In this document: positions 8,215-17,374 of the stretch, one piece after another
Layout: each line of letters begins with the position of its first letter
Position numbering within the stretch: position 1 is the first letter of the stretch
Origin: Gammaproteobacteria bacterium
Lineage (GTDB): Bacteria > Pseudomonadota > Gammaproteobacteria > Burkholderiales > Burkholderiaceae_B
DNA: 53,719 nt
Direction: 5' to 3'
NCBI GenBank assembly: GCA_030832095.1
Contig: JAURJT010000047.1
Coordinates: 1-53,719, forward strand
Translations under genes and position numbers: made by a program
The notes under the pieces: generated by a model
The model's database searches: none
What the model was told of the DNA's origin: nothing
What the model saw: only the letters and a program-made list of their open reading frames with translations

Positions 8215-9681
8215 ATGACAAGTACTGCGGCAGTTAAAACAGAAAATTTTAATTACGGTGTAGTCAGACAATTTGCCGTGATGACGGTCGTTTGGGGTGT
8301 CGTGGGCATGTTGGTGGGGGTGGTGTTAGCCGCGCAGCTGATGTGGCCTCAACTGAACTTTGATATACCGTGGCTCACTTACGGTCGTTTGCGACCTTTA
8401 CACACGAATGCTGTGATTTTCGCCTTTGGTGGCAGTGCACTCTTTGCTGCCTCATACTATGTGGTGCAACGTACCTGCCAGGCACGTTTGTTCTGCGCAC
8501 CGCTCGCCGCTTTCACGTTTTGGGGTTGGCAACTAGTGATTGTCGCCGCAGCCGTGACGCTGCCTTTGGGGATCACCACCAGTAAAGAATACGCCGAGCT
8601 AGAGTGGCCAATCGACATCTTGATTACGCTCGTATGGGTTGCCTACGCAGTGGTGTTTTTTGGCACCATCGTCAAGCGTAAGGTGAAGCACATTTATGTC
8701 GCCAACTGGTTCTTTGGCTCATATATTCTGACCATTGCGATTTTGCATATCGTCAACAACATCGAGATGCCCGTCTCGCTCTGGAAATCGTATTCTGCTT
8801 ACGCCGGTGTGCAAGACGCGATGGTGCAGTGGTGGTATGGACATAACGCGGTGGGGTTCTTCTTAACCACCAGCTTTCTGGGCATGATGTATTACTTCGT
8901 ACCCAAGCAGGCTGAGCGGCCCATTTATTCTTACCGTTTGTCGATTGTGCACTTCTGGGCCTTGGCGTTCACCTACATGTGGGCCGGTCCGCATCACCTC
9001 TTGTACACCTCGTTGCCCGACTGGACTCAATCCTTAGGCATGGTGTTCTCATTGATTCTTTTAGCGCCGTCTTGGGGCGGCATGATTAACGGGATCATGA
9101 CGCTCTCGGGTGCCTGGTACAAATTGCGTACCGATCCAATCCTCAAATTCATGGTGGTCTCGCTGTCGTTTTACGGGATGTCAACGTTTGAAGGATCGAT
9201 GATGTCGATCCGCACAGTCAATGCGCTTTCGCATTACACCGATTGGACCGTCGGACACGTTCATTCAGGTGCACTGGGTTGGGTCGCCATGATTACCTTT
9301 GGCATGCTGTATTACTTGATCCCTCGGCTCTGGGGACGCGAAAAAATGTATAGCGTCAAGCTCATCGAGGTTCACTTCTGGATCGCAACAATAGGTGTCG
9401 TGTTGTACATCGCCGCAATGTGGATTGCGGGAGTGATGCAAGGCTTGATGTGGCGCGCCACTGAAGTCGATGGGTCCTTGACCTATAGCTTCGTCGAATC
9501 CGTCAAATCGACCGCTCCGTTTTACTTTATCCGCTTGTTGGGTGGGTTGCTTTACCTCTGTGGAATGCTGTTGATGGCCTATAACGTGTTCAAAACAGTC
9601 ATCGGGCAAACCGCGGTGAATCCAGTGGTGCCAGGCGCCGCCGCTTCAACCCCTGAATTATCTAGCTTGGCACAGGCCTGA
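8215..9681 (+). CDS. ccoN: cbb3-type cytochrome c oxidase subunit I CcoN
   Basis: This is the catalytic heme-copper subunit of the high-affinity terminal oxidase, in the inner membrane. The 488-residue protein has about twelve helices and the expected histidines: [10 protein letters not shown] (His63, low-spin heme b ligand), [11 protein letters not shown] and [15 protein letters not shown] (CuB site), and [11 protein letters not shown] (heme b3 and b ligands). It is the first gene of ccoNOQP. I chose ATG 8215 (with GAGGCG before it) rather than an ATG 14 codons upstream, because the predicted promoter start lies between them. Expression is expected under low oxygen. Confidence 0.97.
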   Translation: MTSTAAVKTENFNYGVVRQFAVMTVVWGVVGMLVGVVLAAQLMWPQLNFDIPWLTYGRLRPLHTNAVIFAFGGSALFAASYYVVQRTCQARLFCAPLAAFTFWGWQLVIVAAAVTLPLGITTSKEYAELEWPIDILITLVWVAYAVVFFGTIVKRKVKHIYVANWFFGSYILTIAILHIVNNIEMPVSLWKSYSAYAGVQDAMVQWWYGHNAVGFFLTTSFLGMMYYFVPKQAERPIYSYRLSIVHFWALAFTYMWAGPHHLLYTSLPDWTQSLGMVFSLILLAPSWGGMINGIMTLSGAWYKLRTDPILKFMVVSLSFYGMSTFEGSMMSIRTVNALSHYTDWTVGHVHSGALGWVAMITFGMLYYLIPRLWGREKMYSVKLIEVHFWIATIGVVLYIAAMWIAGVMQGLMWRATEVDGSLTYSFVESVKSTAPFYFIRLLGGLLYLCGMLLMAYNVFKTVIGQTAVNPVVPGAAASTPELSSLAQA

Positions 9682-9691
9682 GGAGCACATC

Positions 9692-10354
9692 ATGGCACAA
9701 CAAAAAACACCTTTCTTCTCGCACGCAACGCTTGAAAAAAATATCGGTCTGATGATTATCTGCAGTATCTTGGTCGTGCTGTTTGCCGGCTTAGTGCAGA
9801 TTGTTCCGCTGTTTTTTCAGCACTCAACGACTAAGCCTTCGGCAGGTGTCGAACCCTACGATGCCATGCGCTTGATGGGCCGCGATCTATACATCCGCGA
9901 AGGGTGTGTAGGCTGCCATTCGCAGCAAATCAGGATGTTGCGTGCCGAAGTGCAACGTTATGGTCCGTACTCGGTTGCTGGCGAATCCGTCTTTGATCAC
10001 CCGTTTTTGTGGGGTTCAAAGCGTACGGGTCCTGATCTGGCCCGCGTCGGCGAGCGCTACTCTGATGACTGGCATCGTATCCATCTGCGCAACCCGCGCG
10101 CAGTCGTGCCTGAGTCGAATATGCCTGGCTATCCTTGGTTAGCCACCAATCCGGTTCAAAGTGATGATATCGGCGATCGCATGCGTGCCTTACGCGTGTT
10201 GGGTGTGCCGTATACCGACGCTCAGATTAGCGCTGCACCTGCAGCACTCAAAGGCAAAACTGAAGAAGATGCGTTGGTCGCCTATCTGCAAGGATTAGGC
10301 ACTGGTGTACGTAAAGCCGCACAGGCGCAGTCGCTCAAAGCAGGGGGTAAATAA
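9692..10354 (+). CDS. ccoO: cbb3-type cytochrome c oxidase subunit II CcoO
   Basis: A membrane-anchored mono-heme cytochrome c subunit of 220 residues. One N-terminal helix (about 18-40) is followed by the heme c site [14 protein letters not shown] and conserved [16 protein letters not shown] and a NMPGYPWL segment with the axial Met. It passes electrons from CcoP to CcoN. A strong Shine-Dalgarno (GAGGAGC) precedes the ATG, 10 bases after ccoN. The stop overlaps the ccoQ ATG by one base. Confidence 0.97.
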   Translation: MAQQKTPFFSHATLEKNIGLMIICSILVVLFAGLVQIVPLFFQHSTTKPSAGVEPYDAMRLMGRDLYIREGCVGCHSQQIRMLRAEVQRYGPYSVAGESVFDHPFLWGSKRTGPDLARVGERYSDDWHRIHLRNPRAVVPESNMPGYPWLATNPVQSDDIGDRMRALRVLGVPYTDAQISAAPAALKGKTEEDALVAYLQGLGTGVRKAAQAQSLKAGGK

Positions 10355-10527
10355 TGCTTGCTTATCTCAATGCGTTGTCAACGATCATGGCGATGCTGAC
10401 GTTCTTTGCAATTGTATGGTGGGCGTTTTCACGCGAGCGGCAAACGGCAAACCACGAAGCGGAAATGTTGCCTTTCGCCTTGCCCGATGAAGCGCACCCA
10501 CATCCACACGGAGGCACACGGCCATGA
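10354..10527 (+). CDS. ccoQ: cbb3-type oxidase small subunit CcoQ
   Basis: A 57-residue single-helix protein starting [20 protein letters not shown], with the WWAFSRER motif at the cytoplasmic membrane edge typical of CcoQ/FixQ, which stabilises the oxidase. The tail is short and rich in His and Pro (HPHPHGG). TAATG overlap with ccoO and ATGA overlap with ccoP indicate translational coupling. Confidence 0.93.
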   Translation: MLAYLNALSTIMAMLTFFAIVWWAFSRERQTANHEAEMLPFALPDEAHPHPHGGTRP

Positions 10528-11468
10528 GCGACTTTGTCAACGGGTTTTGGGGGTTTTACGTTGCCTTCGTAGTGCTAGCTGGGATTGCTTGGTGCTTGTG
10601 GCTGATATTTTCGCAGCGTAAGTGGCTCAAGCCGCAACCAGGTAAGGTTGAAGATACCGGTCACGTGTGGGACGGTGATTTGCGCGAGATGAACAACCCA
10701 GTACCTCGCTGGTGGACGATGATGTACGTGATCATGTGTCTGTTTGGTTTGGGATATCTGGTGCTGTACCCAGGTTTGGGTGCTTTTCAAGGGAGCTTAG
10801 CTTACACCTCTGCTCAAGAAGTGAAGCAAGACCAAGCTGCGCTCGATGCAACGGTCAAGCCGATTTATACGCGCTTTGCCAAGATGGATATCCCACAGAT
10901 TGCTGCAGACCCTGAAGCACATTTGATCGGTGAACGTTTGTTCTTGAATAACTGTGCACAATGTCACGGCTCAGATGCAAAAGGCAGTACTAGCTTTCCG
11001 AATCTGATTGAAGGTGATTCGATCTATGGTCGCCAGCCTGAGGTCTTGCTGGCAACGATCACCCAAGGCCGCAACGGCGTGATGCCAGCGTTAGGTGCAG
11101 CGATCGATGCACGGACCGCTGGGGATATTGCGCAGTATGTCCGATCACTGTCAGGTTTGGCGCATGATCAGATTCGTGTCCTGCGTGGTAAGTCAGAGTA
11201 TATGAACACGTGCGCGGCCTGCCATGGCGCTGAAGGCAAGGGCAATAAGGCCTTGGGTGCACCGAATTTGACTGATGATATTTGGCTCTACGGCAGCTCA
11301 GAGGCCACCATCGTGCATAGCATTTTGAACGGACGCAATAATCGCATGCCCGCTCAAGAGCAGACCTTAACCTCTGAGCAGATCCGCTTGGTGGCAGCTT
11401 GGGTTTGGGGCTTGTCAAAAGGTGTCGATGTCACGTCTGCAACTGTCACCAGCGCCCGGGCAAAGTGA
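10524..11468 (+). CDS. ccoP: cbb3-type cytochrome c oxidase subunit III CcoP
   Basis: A membrane-anchored di-heme cytochrome c of 314 residues that receives electrons from soluble cytochrome or the bc1 complex. An N-terminal helical region and the conserved GHVWDGDLREMNNPVPRWW are followed by a second hydrophobic stretch, then two heme c motifs, CAQCHGSDAKG and CAACHGAEGKG, each with downstream Met ligands (NGVMPAL, NNRMPAQ). It overlaps the ccoQ stop by four bases. Confidence 0.97.
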   Translation: MSDFVNGFWGFYVAFVVLAGIAWCLWLIFSQRKWLKPQPGKVEDTGHVWDGDLREMNNPVPRWWTMMYVIMCLFGLGYLVLYPGLGAFQGSLAYTSAQEVKQDQAALDATVKPIYTRFAKMDIPQIAADPEAHLIGERLFLNNCAQCHGSDAKGSTSFPNLIEGDSIYGRQPEVLLATITQGRNGVMPALGAAIDARTAGDIAQYVRSLSGLAHDQIRVLRGKSEYMNTCAACHGAEGKGNKALGAPNLTDDIWLYGSSEATIVHSILNGRNNRMPAQEQTLTSEQIRLVAAWVWGLSKGVDVTSATVTSARAK

Positions 11469-11477
11469 GTGGAATGA

Positions 11478-13115
11478 ATGTCGCCTGATTCACCCGTACC
11501 TGCAGTTGTATCTGCAAATGCAACTGCAACTACAACTGCAACTACAACTGCAAAGGCATCTCTCTCTGCCGGTCTTGCCACTCCCTCAGCACTTGCTTCT
11601 ACTTCTGCCCCTCCTTGGCGCCCGCTAGGCGCCAAGCCAGCGACAGACGTCTCACACGCTGTCGAACAAGCGATTCAAGACGTCAGACAAAAAATCTACA
11701 TGCGTTCAGTCACGGGGATGTTTGCCCGTTGGCGTTTGCTGTTTGTTGGTTTCACACAGCTGATCTTTTATGCAGTCCCTTGGCTCACCTGCAACGGTCG
11801 TCAGGCGGTGTTGTTTGATCTTGGTGCGCGTAAGTTTTATATCTTTGGCATGGTGTTGTGGCCGCAAGACGTCATCTACTTGACACTCTTGTTGCTGATC
11901 TCGGCACTTGGGCTATTTTTATTTACGGCGATTGCAGGTCGTCTTTTTTGTGGCTATGCGTGCCCGCAAACCGTCTATACCGAAATCTTTATGTGGATCG
12001 AGCGACGCACCGAAGGCGATCGGGTTGCACGCATTCGCTTAGATGAGGCGCCTTGGTCGTTTCGCAAACTACGGGTCAAGGTCAGCAAGCACGCGCTTTG
12101 GCTCGTCGTTGCAGGGCTAACTGGCTTTACGTTTATCGGCTATTTCGCACCCATCCGCGAGCTGGGTCAGGCGTTGCTTAGCTTTACCTTTGGGCCGTGG
12201 CAGTGGTTTTGGTTTTTGTTTTATAGCTTTGCAACGTGGGGTAATGCTGGCTTTTTACGCGAACAAGTCTGCAAGTACATGTGCCCGTATGCGCGTTTTC
12301 AAAGCGTGATGGTTGACCCTGATACCTTGGTGGTGACCTACGATACGGCTCGAGGCGAGCCGCGCGGTGCGCGTTCACGCAAAGTTGATCACTATGCGCA
12401 AGGCTTGGGTGATTGTGTCGATTGCAGCATTTGCGTGCAAGTCTGCCCGACCGGCATCGACATCCGCCAGGGTTTGCAATACATGTGTATTGGTTGTGGT
12501 GCCTGCGTAGATGCCTGCAATCAAGTCATGGAGAAAATCGCGTACCCACAGGGTTTGATTCGCTATACGTCAGAGCGCGGGATGTTAGAAAAGCTCTCTG
12601 TGCAACAAGTGCGTAAGCATTTGCTGCGACCCCGTGTGTTGATATACAGCGCTTTGATGCTCGTGCTGGTGTCCATTTTTGTGACTGCGTTGGCAACTCG
12701 AACGACTTTACGGGTAGACGTGATTCGTGATCGCGGCATGCTAGGGCGCGCAGTGGCTGATGGGATGATCGAAAACGTATACCGCTTACAGATGATGAAC
12801 GCCTCTGAGCACAGTCTTGTCTTGTCAATAGGAGCCGAAGGCTTGCCAGGTTTAAGTGTGAAGTTTGCCGACCCTTCTGTGGCTGTGCTGCGCCTCAAGC
12901 CTGAAGAGAACAACAGAAATATTTCAATCACTGATTTGCCGCAGGTTGAGATCGCAGCCGCCTCGAATCGAGTGTTGGCGGTCGTGCTGCGAGCCCCGCG
13001 CGATGCAGCCAAGCCTGGGTCTCATCCGATTCATTTTGTCACAACCTCAAGCGCGCCTGATGGGCATGTTTCACTGACGGTGCGAGAGGCTTCAAGTTTT
13101 ATCATGCCTCAATAA
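11478..13115 (+). CDS. ccoG: Cytochrome c oxidase accessory protein CcoG
   Basis: A polytopic membrane ferredoxin that reduces copper during cbb3 assembly. Clear motifs are CGYACPQTVYTEIFMWIE, CKYMCPYARFQSVM and the double cluster region CVDCSICVQVCPTGID...CIGCGACVDAC, giving two [4Fe-4S] centres. A C-terminal immunoglobulin-like periplasmic domain follows a last helix (about residues 388-405). The 545-residue length includes an unusual N-terminal extension of about 55 residues rich in Thr, Ala and Ser, encoded partly by a hexanucleotide repeat; homology begins near DVRQKIYMRSVTGMF. It starts nine bases after ccoP. Confidence 0.94.
   Translation: MSPDSPVPAVVSANATATTTATTTAKASLSAGLATPSALASTSAPPWRPLGAKPATDVSHAVEQAIQDVRQKIYMRSVTGMFARWRLLFVGFTQLIFYAVPWLTCNGRQAVLFDLGARKFYIFGMVLWPQDVIYLTLLLLISALGLFLFTAIAGRLFCGYACPQTVYTEIFMWIERRTEGDRVARIRLDEAPWSFRKLRVKVSKHALWLVVAGLTGFTFIGYFAPIRELGQALLSFTFGPWQWFWFLFYSFATWGNAGFLREQVCKYMCPYARFQSVMVDPDTLVVTYDTARGEPRGARSRKVDHYAQGLGDCVDCSICVQVCPTGIDIRQGLQYMCIGCGACVDACNQVMEKIAYPQGLIRYTSERGMLEKLSVQQVRKHLLRPRVLIYSALMLVLVSIFVTALATRTTLRVDVIRDRGMLGRAVADGMIENVYRLQMMNASEHSLVLSIGAEGLPGLSVKFADPSVAVLRLKPEENNRNISITDLPQVEIAAASNRVLAVVLRAPRDAAKPGSHPIHFVTTSSAPDGHVSLTVREASSFIMPQ
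11521..11550 (+). repeat. Hexanucleotide tandem repeat at the ccoG 5' end
   Basis: Five units of CAACT(G/A) lie in tandem, arranged as 12-base pairs. They encode Ala/Thr dipeptides in the CcoG N-terminal extension. Gain or loss of units would keep the frame. Confidence 0.85.
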
Positions 13116-13145
13116 AAAGCTTCATTAAAAATAGGATTCCAAAAG

Positions 13146-13373
13146 ATGAGCGTACAAGAAGAAAACGATTTGGAAGCAGCGTTACCTTGGTGGCGTCAAC
13201 GTTGGCCTTGGCTGCTCATGGCGGGCCCTGCGGTTGCGATCGTGGGCTGTGCAATCACGATTGTGCTGGCGTTTCAAGGCTTTTCAGATCAGTCGATTGT
13301 TGATGGAGGTATCAAACGAGGTTTAGTCGTCGAAAAAGTCTCGACGCAGACGCCTTTGTCGCAACCTCACTGA
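13146..13373 (+). CDS. Short FixH/CcoH-like membrane protein
   Basis: A 75-residue protein with one helix (about 22-43) after a basic, Trp-rich start (LPWWRQRWPWLLMAGPAVAI), the usual beginning of FixH/CcoH proteins. After the helix comes the conserved-looking SIVDGGIKRGLVVEK, corresponding to the segment just past the membrane in longer FixH proteins. The periplasmic domain that full-length CcoH carries is missing. CcoH helps assemble cbb3 oxidase. Its place 30 bases after ccoG supports the assignment. Confidence 0.7.
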   Translation: MSVQEENDLEAALPWWRQRWPWLLMAGPAVAIVGCAITIVLAFQGFSDQSIVDGGIKRGLVVEKVSTQTPLSQPH

Positions 13374-13383
13374 TGCAAGGCTG

Positions 13384-13632
13384 ATGATGAACCGTCGATC
13401 GTTGATGTTGATCTTATGGCCGTCATTTTTAATGGCAGGGGTAGCAAGCGCGATCGTGTTTGCGTTAATCGACCCGCTTGATGTCGCGATCTTCGGTTAC
13501 TTTCGGCCCGAACGCGACGTACTTTACGCAGCTGGCTTCTTCTTTTTTTGGTTGATCGCCGGGCTCTCTAGCATCCTGACACTGTATATGCTGCCCACCA
13601 AGCAAGATGCGCAGCACGATATTGGATTTTAG
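13384..13632 (+). CDS. Small two-helix membrane protein downstream of the cco cluster
   Basis: An 82-residue protein with two hydrophobic helices (about 9-30 and 46-68) and a central FGYFRPERDVLYAAG loop. I do not recognise a named family. It follows the fixH-like gene by 10 bases, so it is probably co-transcribed with the cbb3 genes and may be an accessory protein. It ends four bases inside the convergent MaoC-like gene. Confidence 0.6.
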   Translation: MMNRRSLMLILWPSFLMAGVASAIVFALIDPLDVAIFGYFRPERDVLYAAGFFFFWLIAGLSSILTLYMLPTKQDAQHDIGF

Positions 13633-14090
13633 TGTCGTTCGCCCGCTAACATGCGCGTCGCGGTGTAGGTCATGACATCAACGCCGTCTTGATTTTTGAC
13701 GTCTATGCGCGAGGTCACGACAGCGCGGTTGAGCTTAGACGTTGGCTTAATTGCCGTGACTTCAACCTCAGCCCATACTGTGTCACCTGCAACAACTGGG
13801 TGCAGCATTTTTTTATGAACTTCAAGCAAGGCCAAGCCCGTGCCTTGCACCATGCCTTGCATGAGTAAGCCTTCGATCAGACCATAGGTCAACCCACCGG
13901 GTGCCGGACGCCCTTTCATGGCGCCATGTTCAAATGTTCGGTCAATAAAGATGGTCTCGAGCATCCCCGTGACGCTGATGAAATTAATGATATCGGTCTC
14001 GGTAATGGTGCGTCGAAACGTTCTGAAGCGCTGTCCAACAGATAATTCTTGCCATGTGTAACCGGCGCCTAGCAATTGAGCATCGCTCAT
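13629..14090 (-). CDS. MaoC-like hot-dog-fold dehydratase
   Basis: A 153-residue single hot-dog domain of the MaoC/R-specific enoyl-CoA hydratase type. It has the TITETDIINFISVTG segment near residues 29-43 and a later APGGLTYGLIEGL and VVAGDTVWAEVEV, typical of this family. A strong AGGAGAGG Shine-Dalgarno precedes the ATG. It is divergent from a pair of acyl-CoA dehydrogenases, so it may hydrate the enoyl-CoA they make. The substrate is unknown. Confidence 0.8.
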   Translation of the reverse strand: MSDAQLLGAGYTWQELSVGQRFRTFRRTITETDIINFISVTGMLETIFIDRTFEHGAMKGRPAPGGLTYGLIEGLLMQGMVQGTGLALLEVHKKMLHPVVAGDTVWAEVEVTAIKPTSKLNRAVVTSRIDVKNQDGVDVMTYTATRMLAGERH

Positions 14091-14250
14091 GACCTCTCCT
14101 GTGGGTTTTGTGCGCTCTGAACAAACAAATACAATAGGGGCACACAGTTATTTCTTGTTGTAGCTGCGGTATATTCGAGTTGAAGTATAGGGCATGTCGC
14201 TGTCGCGTTGCTTTGCCCCAACCCCATGATTTTCAGGATTATTTCTTATT

Positions 14251-15402
14251 ATGCTGACCGCGCTTGAGTTCAATCAGGTTCCAGCCCAAGAGGCTGCCTT
14301 TCGCAGTGAAATCAGACAATTTTTAAATGAAGCACTCGTTGGTATGCCTTCGCACGCTAAAGCGCGCTCTTGGATGGGAACCAGCGACGACTTCAGCAAG
14401 AAGTTGGCTAAGCAGGGTTGGCTTGGGCTCACGATTCCGAAAGAGTATGGTGGGTCAGGCAAAGGTTTTTTTTCAAGATTCGTGCTGTCTGAAGAGTTAC
14501 TGGCTTCAGGTGCGCCTGTTGCCTCTCACTGGATTGCAGATCGTCAAAGCGGCCCGTTATTGTTGCGCTATGGCACTGAGGCACAACGCCAGTTTTATAT
14601 TCCACGAATCTGCCGTGGCGAAGCTTTTTTCTGTATCGGTATGAGCGAGCCCAGTTCAGGCTCTGACTTAGCCAGTATCCGCAGCCGTGCGCAGCGCACC
14701 GAGGCCGGTTGGCTGCTCAACGGCAGCAAAATCTGGACAACCAATGCCCACGGTTGTCATTACATGATCGCACTGGTTCGCACCTCTGGAGAAACCAGCG
14801 ATCGTCAGAAGGGTCTCTCTCAAGTCATCATTGATTTAAGTTTGCCCGGCGTGACCGTGCGCCCCATCACAGACATGGCTGGCGATGCACATTTCTCTGA
14901 AGTGTTTTTTGACAACGTCAAGCTTGGCGCAGATGCCTTGGTCGGCACTGAAGGTCAAGGCTGGGATCAGGTCAATGCTGAGTTGGCCTTTGAGCGCAGC
15001 GGCCCCGAGCGTATTTATTCGAGCATCGCATTGTTAGATTGCTGGATCGAGGCTTTGCGTGCTCAGGCCATTGACGACACCGAAACAAGTTCGTTAGTGG
15101 GGTCTATGGTTGCTGAAATGGCAACCTTGCGGGCGTTGTCGCTGGCGGTCACGCAAAAATTGGTCGATGGCGAGAGCCCTGCGATTGATGCCTCAGTGGT
15201 CAAAGATTTTGGCACTGATTTTGAGCAAAGATTGATTAGCAATATTGCGGCGTGGCTAGGCACGCATCCCGAATTTATTGCGTCGCCAGATCTGTTGCAG
15301 ACCCTGGGCTACCTTGAACAAATGGGCGCGACCTTCTCACTGCGAGGCGGTACGCGCGAGATTTTGCGTGGCATCATCGCACGCGGTTTAGGATTGAGGT
15401 AA
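14251..15402 (+). CDS. Acyl-CoA dehydrogenase, FadE-type, first of a pair
   Basis: A 383-residue flavoprotein of the acyl-CoA dehydrogenase family. The N-terminal helical domain has LAKQGWLGLTIPKEYGG (53-69), the middle beta domain IGMSEPSSGSDLASI (129-143) and GWLLNGSKIWTTNA, and the C-terminal helical domain AFERSGPERI. The C-terminal end reads LRGGTREI, where many family members have a catalytic Glu (YEGT), so that base is missing. Glu248 lies in the alternative position used by isovaleryl-CoA-type enzymes. Five bases before the next, shorter dehydrogenase, it probably forms a heteromer. Confidence 0.9.
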   Translation: MLTALEFNQVPAQEAAFRSEIRQFLNEALVGMPSHAKARSWMGTSDDFSKKLAKQGWLGLTIPKEYGGSGKGFFSRFVLSEELLASGAPVASHWIADRQSGPLLLRYGTEAQRQFYIPRICRGEAFFCIGMSEPSSGSDLASIRSRAQRTEAGWLLNGSKIWTTNAHGCHYMIALVRTSGETSDRQKGLSQVIIDLSLPGVTVRPITDMAGDAHFSEVFFDNVKLGADALVGTEGQGWDQVNAELAFERSGPERIYSSIALLDCWIEALRAQAIDDTETSSLVGSMVAEMATLRALSLAVTQKLVDGESPAIDASVVKDFGTDFEQRLISNIAAWLGTHPEFIASPDLLQTLGYLEQMGATFSLRGGTREILRGIIARGLGLR

Positions 15403-15407
15403 CGATT

Positions 15408-16457
15408 ATGCAAAACGATTTTTATGATTCAGCAGAGCGTTTGTTTGGCGAAGTCTGCACGCCGGCCGTGATACGGCAAATCGAAGGTGGCGCTGACACG
15501 GCCAACTTGTGGTCCGCGCTGAGTTCAGTCGGGTTTACCGATGCGCTCTTGCCAGAAAGCGCCAATGGCGCAGCCTTGACGCTCACTGAGGTGTGGCCCA
15601 TGCTGTTTTCAATGGGGCGGCACGCGCTGCCCTTGCCTTATGCACACACTCTGCTGGCGCGTGCCTGGCTGCAGCAGGCGCACGCAACAACGTGTGCCAA
15701 AGCCTCAGTACTCGCCCAAGGTGTACCTGAAGGCACCATCACTTTTGCGCCTTTTCGCGTTGCGGCAGATGGCGCGGGTGTGCAGGCCGCTGGCGTGAAT
15801 TTTGGTCTCACTGCGACTTGGGTGTTGGTGCAAAGTGAAGCCTCTGTGTGGCTCTTGCCCGCCTCAAAGGCGCAACGCACACCATCAGGTGGTCATGGGT
15901 CGCTCGATGCTGATTTAAGTTGGTCTGCTGACGTCGCACAGGCTTCGTTGCTGGGGCAGTTTAAGCAGCCTCAGTTTCGTGAATTGTTGGCACTGTCGCT
16001 AGCGGTACTGATTGCTGGGGCGGCTGATCGGGTCTTTGAAATGACGCTCGGTTGGGCCAATCAGCGTGAGCAATTTGGCAAGCCAATTGGCCGGTTTCAA
16101 GCCTTGCAACAGCAAATTAGTGAAGTGGCCGAACAGGTGTTCGGTGCCCGGATGGCTGCCGAAATGGCCTGTCGTAGCGCCACTTGGCAGCCTGCGTCGG
16201 CCCTTGTGGCCTTAGCAAAGGCCCAAACCAGCCAGGCGGTCGCGCGTGTTGTCGCGGTTGCGCACGCAGTACACGGTGCGATTGGCGTCACGCAAGAGTT
16301 TGATCTGCAGCTGTACACGCGTCGCTTAAACGAGTGGGCCCGGGCGGGCGGTGGTGCTGGGTATTGGTCGGGTGTTTTAGGCCAGCAGGTACTTCAGGCC
16401 AACAGTTCTGCCCTTGATTTTGTACGCACTGAATTGTTTGCCGAGCCTGCGGCGTAA
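15408..16457 (+). CDS. Acyl-CoA dehydrogenase-like protein, second of a pair
   Basis: A 349-residue member of the same superfamily, shorter and more divergent. The flavin/substrate core motif in the beta domain is poorly conserved, while the C-terminal helical domain is recognisable (WANQREQFGKPIGRFQALQQ, then ALAKAQTSQAVARVVAVAHA, VHGAIGVTQEFDLQLYTRRL). It starts five bases after the first dehydrogenase behind GAGG, so the two are surely one transcript. By analogy with actinobacterial FadE28-FadE29-type pairs it may be the non-catalytic partner of an alpha2beta2 complex; that is inference. Confidence 0.85.
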   Translation: MQNDFYDSAERLFGEVCTPAVIRQIEGGADTANLWSALSSVGFTDALLPESANGAALTLTEVWPMLFSMGRHALPLPYAHTLLARAWLQQAHATTCAKASVLAQGVPEGTITFAPFRVAADGAGVQAAGVNFGLTATWVLVQSEASVWLLPASKAQRTPSGGHGSLDADLSWSADVAQASLLGQFKQPQFRELLALSLAVLIAGAADRVFEMTLGWANQREQFGKPIGRFQALQQQISEVAEQVFGARMAAEMACRSATWQPASALVALAKAQTSQAVARVVAVAHAVHGAIGVTQEFDLQLYTRRLNEWARAGGGAGYWSGVLGQQVLQANSSALDFVRTELFAEPAA

Positions 16458-16464
16458 GTGGCGA

Positions 16465-17190
16465 TCAGCAGGGCTTGCCGACCAACTCGTTCAGCGCGTG
16501 CATATCGATGATTTTGACTTCGCGTTGGCTGATTCTAATCACGCCATCGCGAGCAAAGCGTGAAAACAGCCGACTGATGGTTTCTAGCGTGAGCCCAAGG
16601 TAATTACCGATTTCTTCGCGACTCATGCGCATCACAAAATCGGTTGGCGAATATCCCAAAATTGCTAAGCGTTGTGAAAGATTGCTTAAAAAAGCGGCCA
16701 GACGTTGCTCAGAGCGCATCGATCCCAAGGCCAATAACACCTGATGCGAGCGCGCGATTTCTTTACTCATGAGGCGGCGAATTTGGTGCTGTAGCGAGGG
16801 CACGTAACGACTGATTTCGTCAATATCCTGTACGCGCACGACACAGACTTCAGAGTCTTCCATGGCGATGGCTGACGAACTGTGTTCACCTTCGATCATG
16901 CCATCTAAGCCGACGATTTCACCCGGCAAGAAAAAGCCCGTGATTTGTTGGGCACCGTTCGCTTCTTCGAGCAGGGTTTTTAACGAGCCGCTACGCAGAC
17001 CAAACAACGCGTTCAGGTTCTCGCCGTGCCGATAGAGGGCCTGACCTTTTTCAACGCGGATGCGCTCTTTGACAAGCGTATCTAGCTGTTCAACTTCATG
17101 AGCTGGCATACCGACAGGTAAACACACATGGCCCATCATGCAGGTCGAGCAGTGGGTTGAGGTCGATTCAACTGGAATTCGTTTTTGCAT
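16465..17190 (-). CDS. fnr: FNR-family oxygen-sensing transcription regulator
   Basis: A 241-residue CRP/FNR protein. The N-terminal cysteines C14, C17 and C23 and the later C116 have the same spacing as the four [4Fe-4S] ligands of E. coli FNR. A cyclic-nucleotide-like beta roll follows, then a dimer helix, and the recognition helix reads LTLETISRLFSRF with the E..SR triad that reads TTGAT half-sites. I chose ATG 17190 because it has GGAGG seven bases before it; a GTG five codons upstream is weaker. An FNR box lies upstream (17314-17327). Likely targets in this window are the cco genes. Confidence 0.95.
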   Translation of the reverse strand: MQKRIPVESTSTHCSTCMMGHVCLPVGMPAHEVEQLDTLVKERIRVEKGQALYRHGENLNALFGLRSGSLKTLLEEANGAQQITGFFLPGEIVGLDGMIEGEHSSSAIAMEDSEVCVVRVQDIDEISRYVPSLQHQIRRLMSKEIARSHQVLLALGSMRSEQRLAAFLSNLSQRLAILGYSPTDFVMRMSREEIGNYLGLTLETISRLFSRFARDGVIRISQREVKIIDMHALNELVGKPC

Positions 17191-17284
17191 CTTTGCACCT
17201 CCCACGCTAGTGGCTTTAAAAGTTTAAATCACTGAGTTCATGCATTCTTAGTACTGAGCTTACACCCTGATTGTATTCCTCTTG

Positions 17285-17327
17285 ATTTTAGTTAAGTCTT
17301 AAATGAAGGAGTATTGATTTAAATCAG
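17285..17327 (-). promoter_or_regulatory. FNR-type promoter of fnr (autoregulation)
   Basis: On the minus strand, 17327-17314 reads CTGATTTAAATCAA, nine of ten FNR consensus bases. A -10-like TAAAAT lies at 17290-17285, giving a predicted start near 17279 and the box at -41.5. The spacing fits class II activation, so FNR probably controls its own gene. Confidence 0.7.
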
Positions 17328-17374
17328 GTTGCCACCACCATAGAACGCCCACACTCTTCACGAGGATCGTGGCA

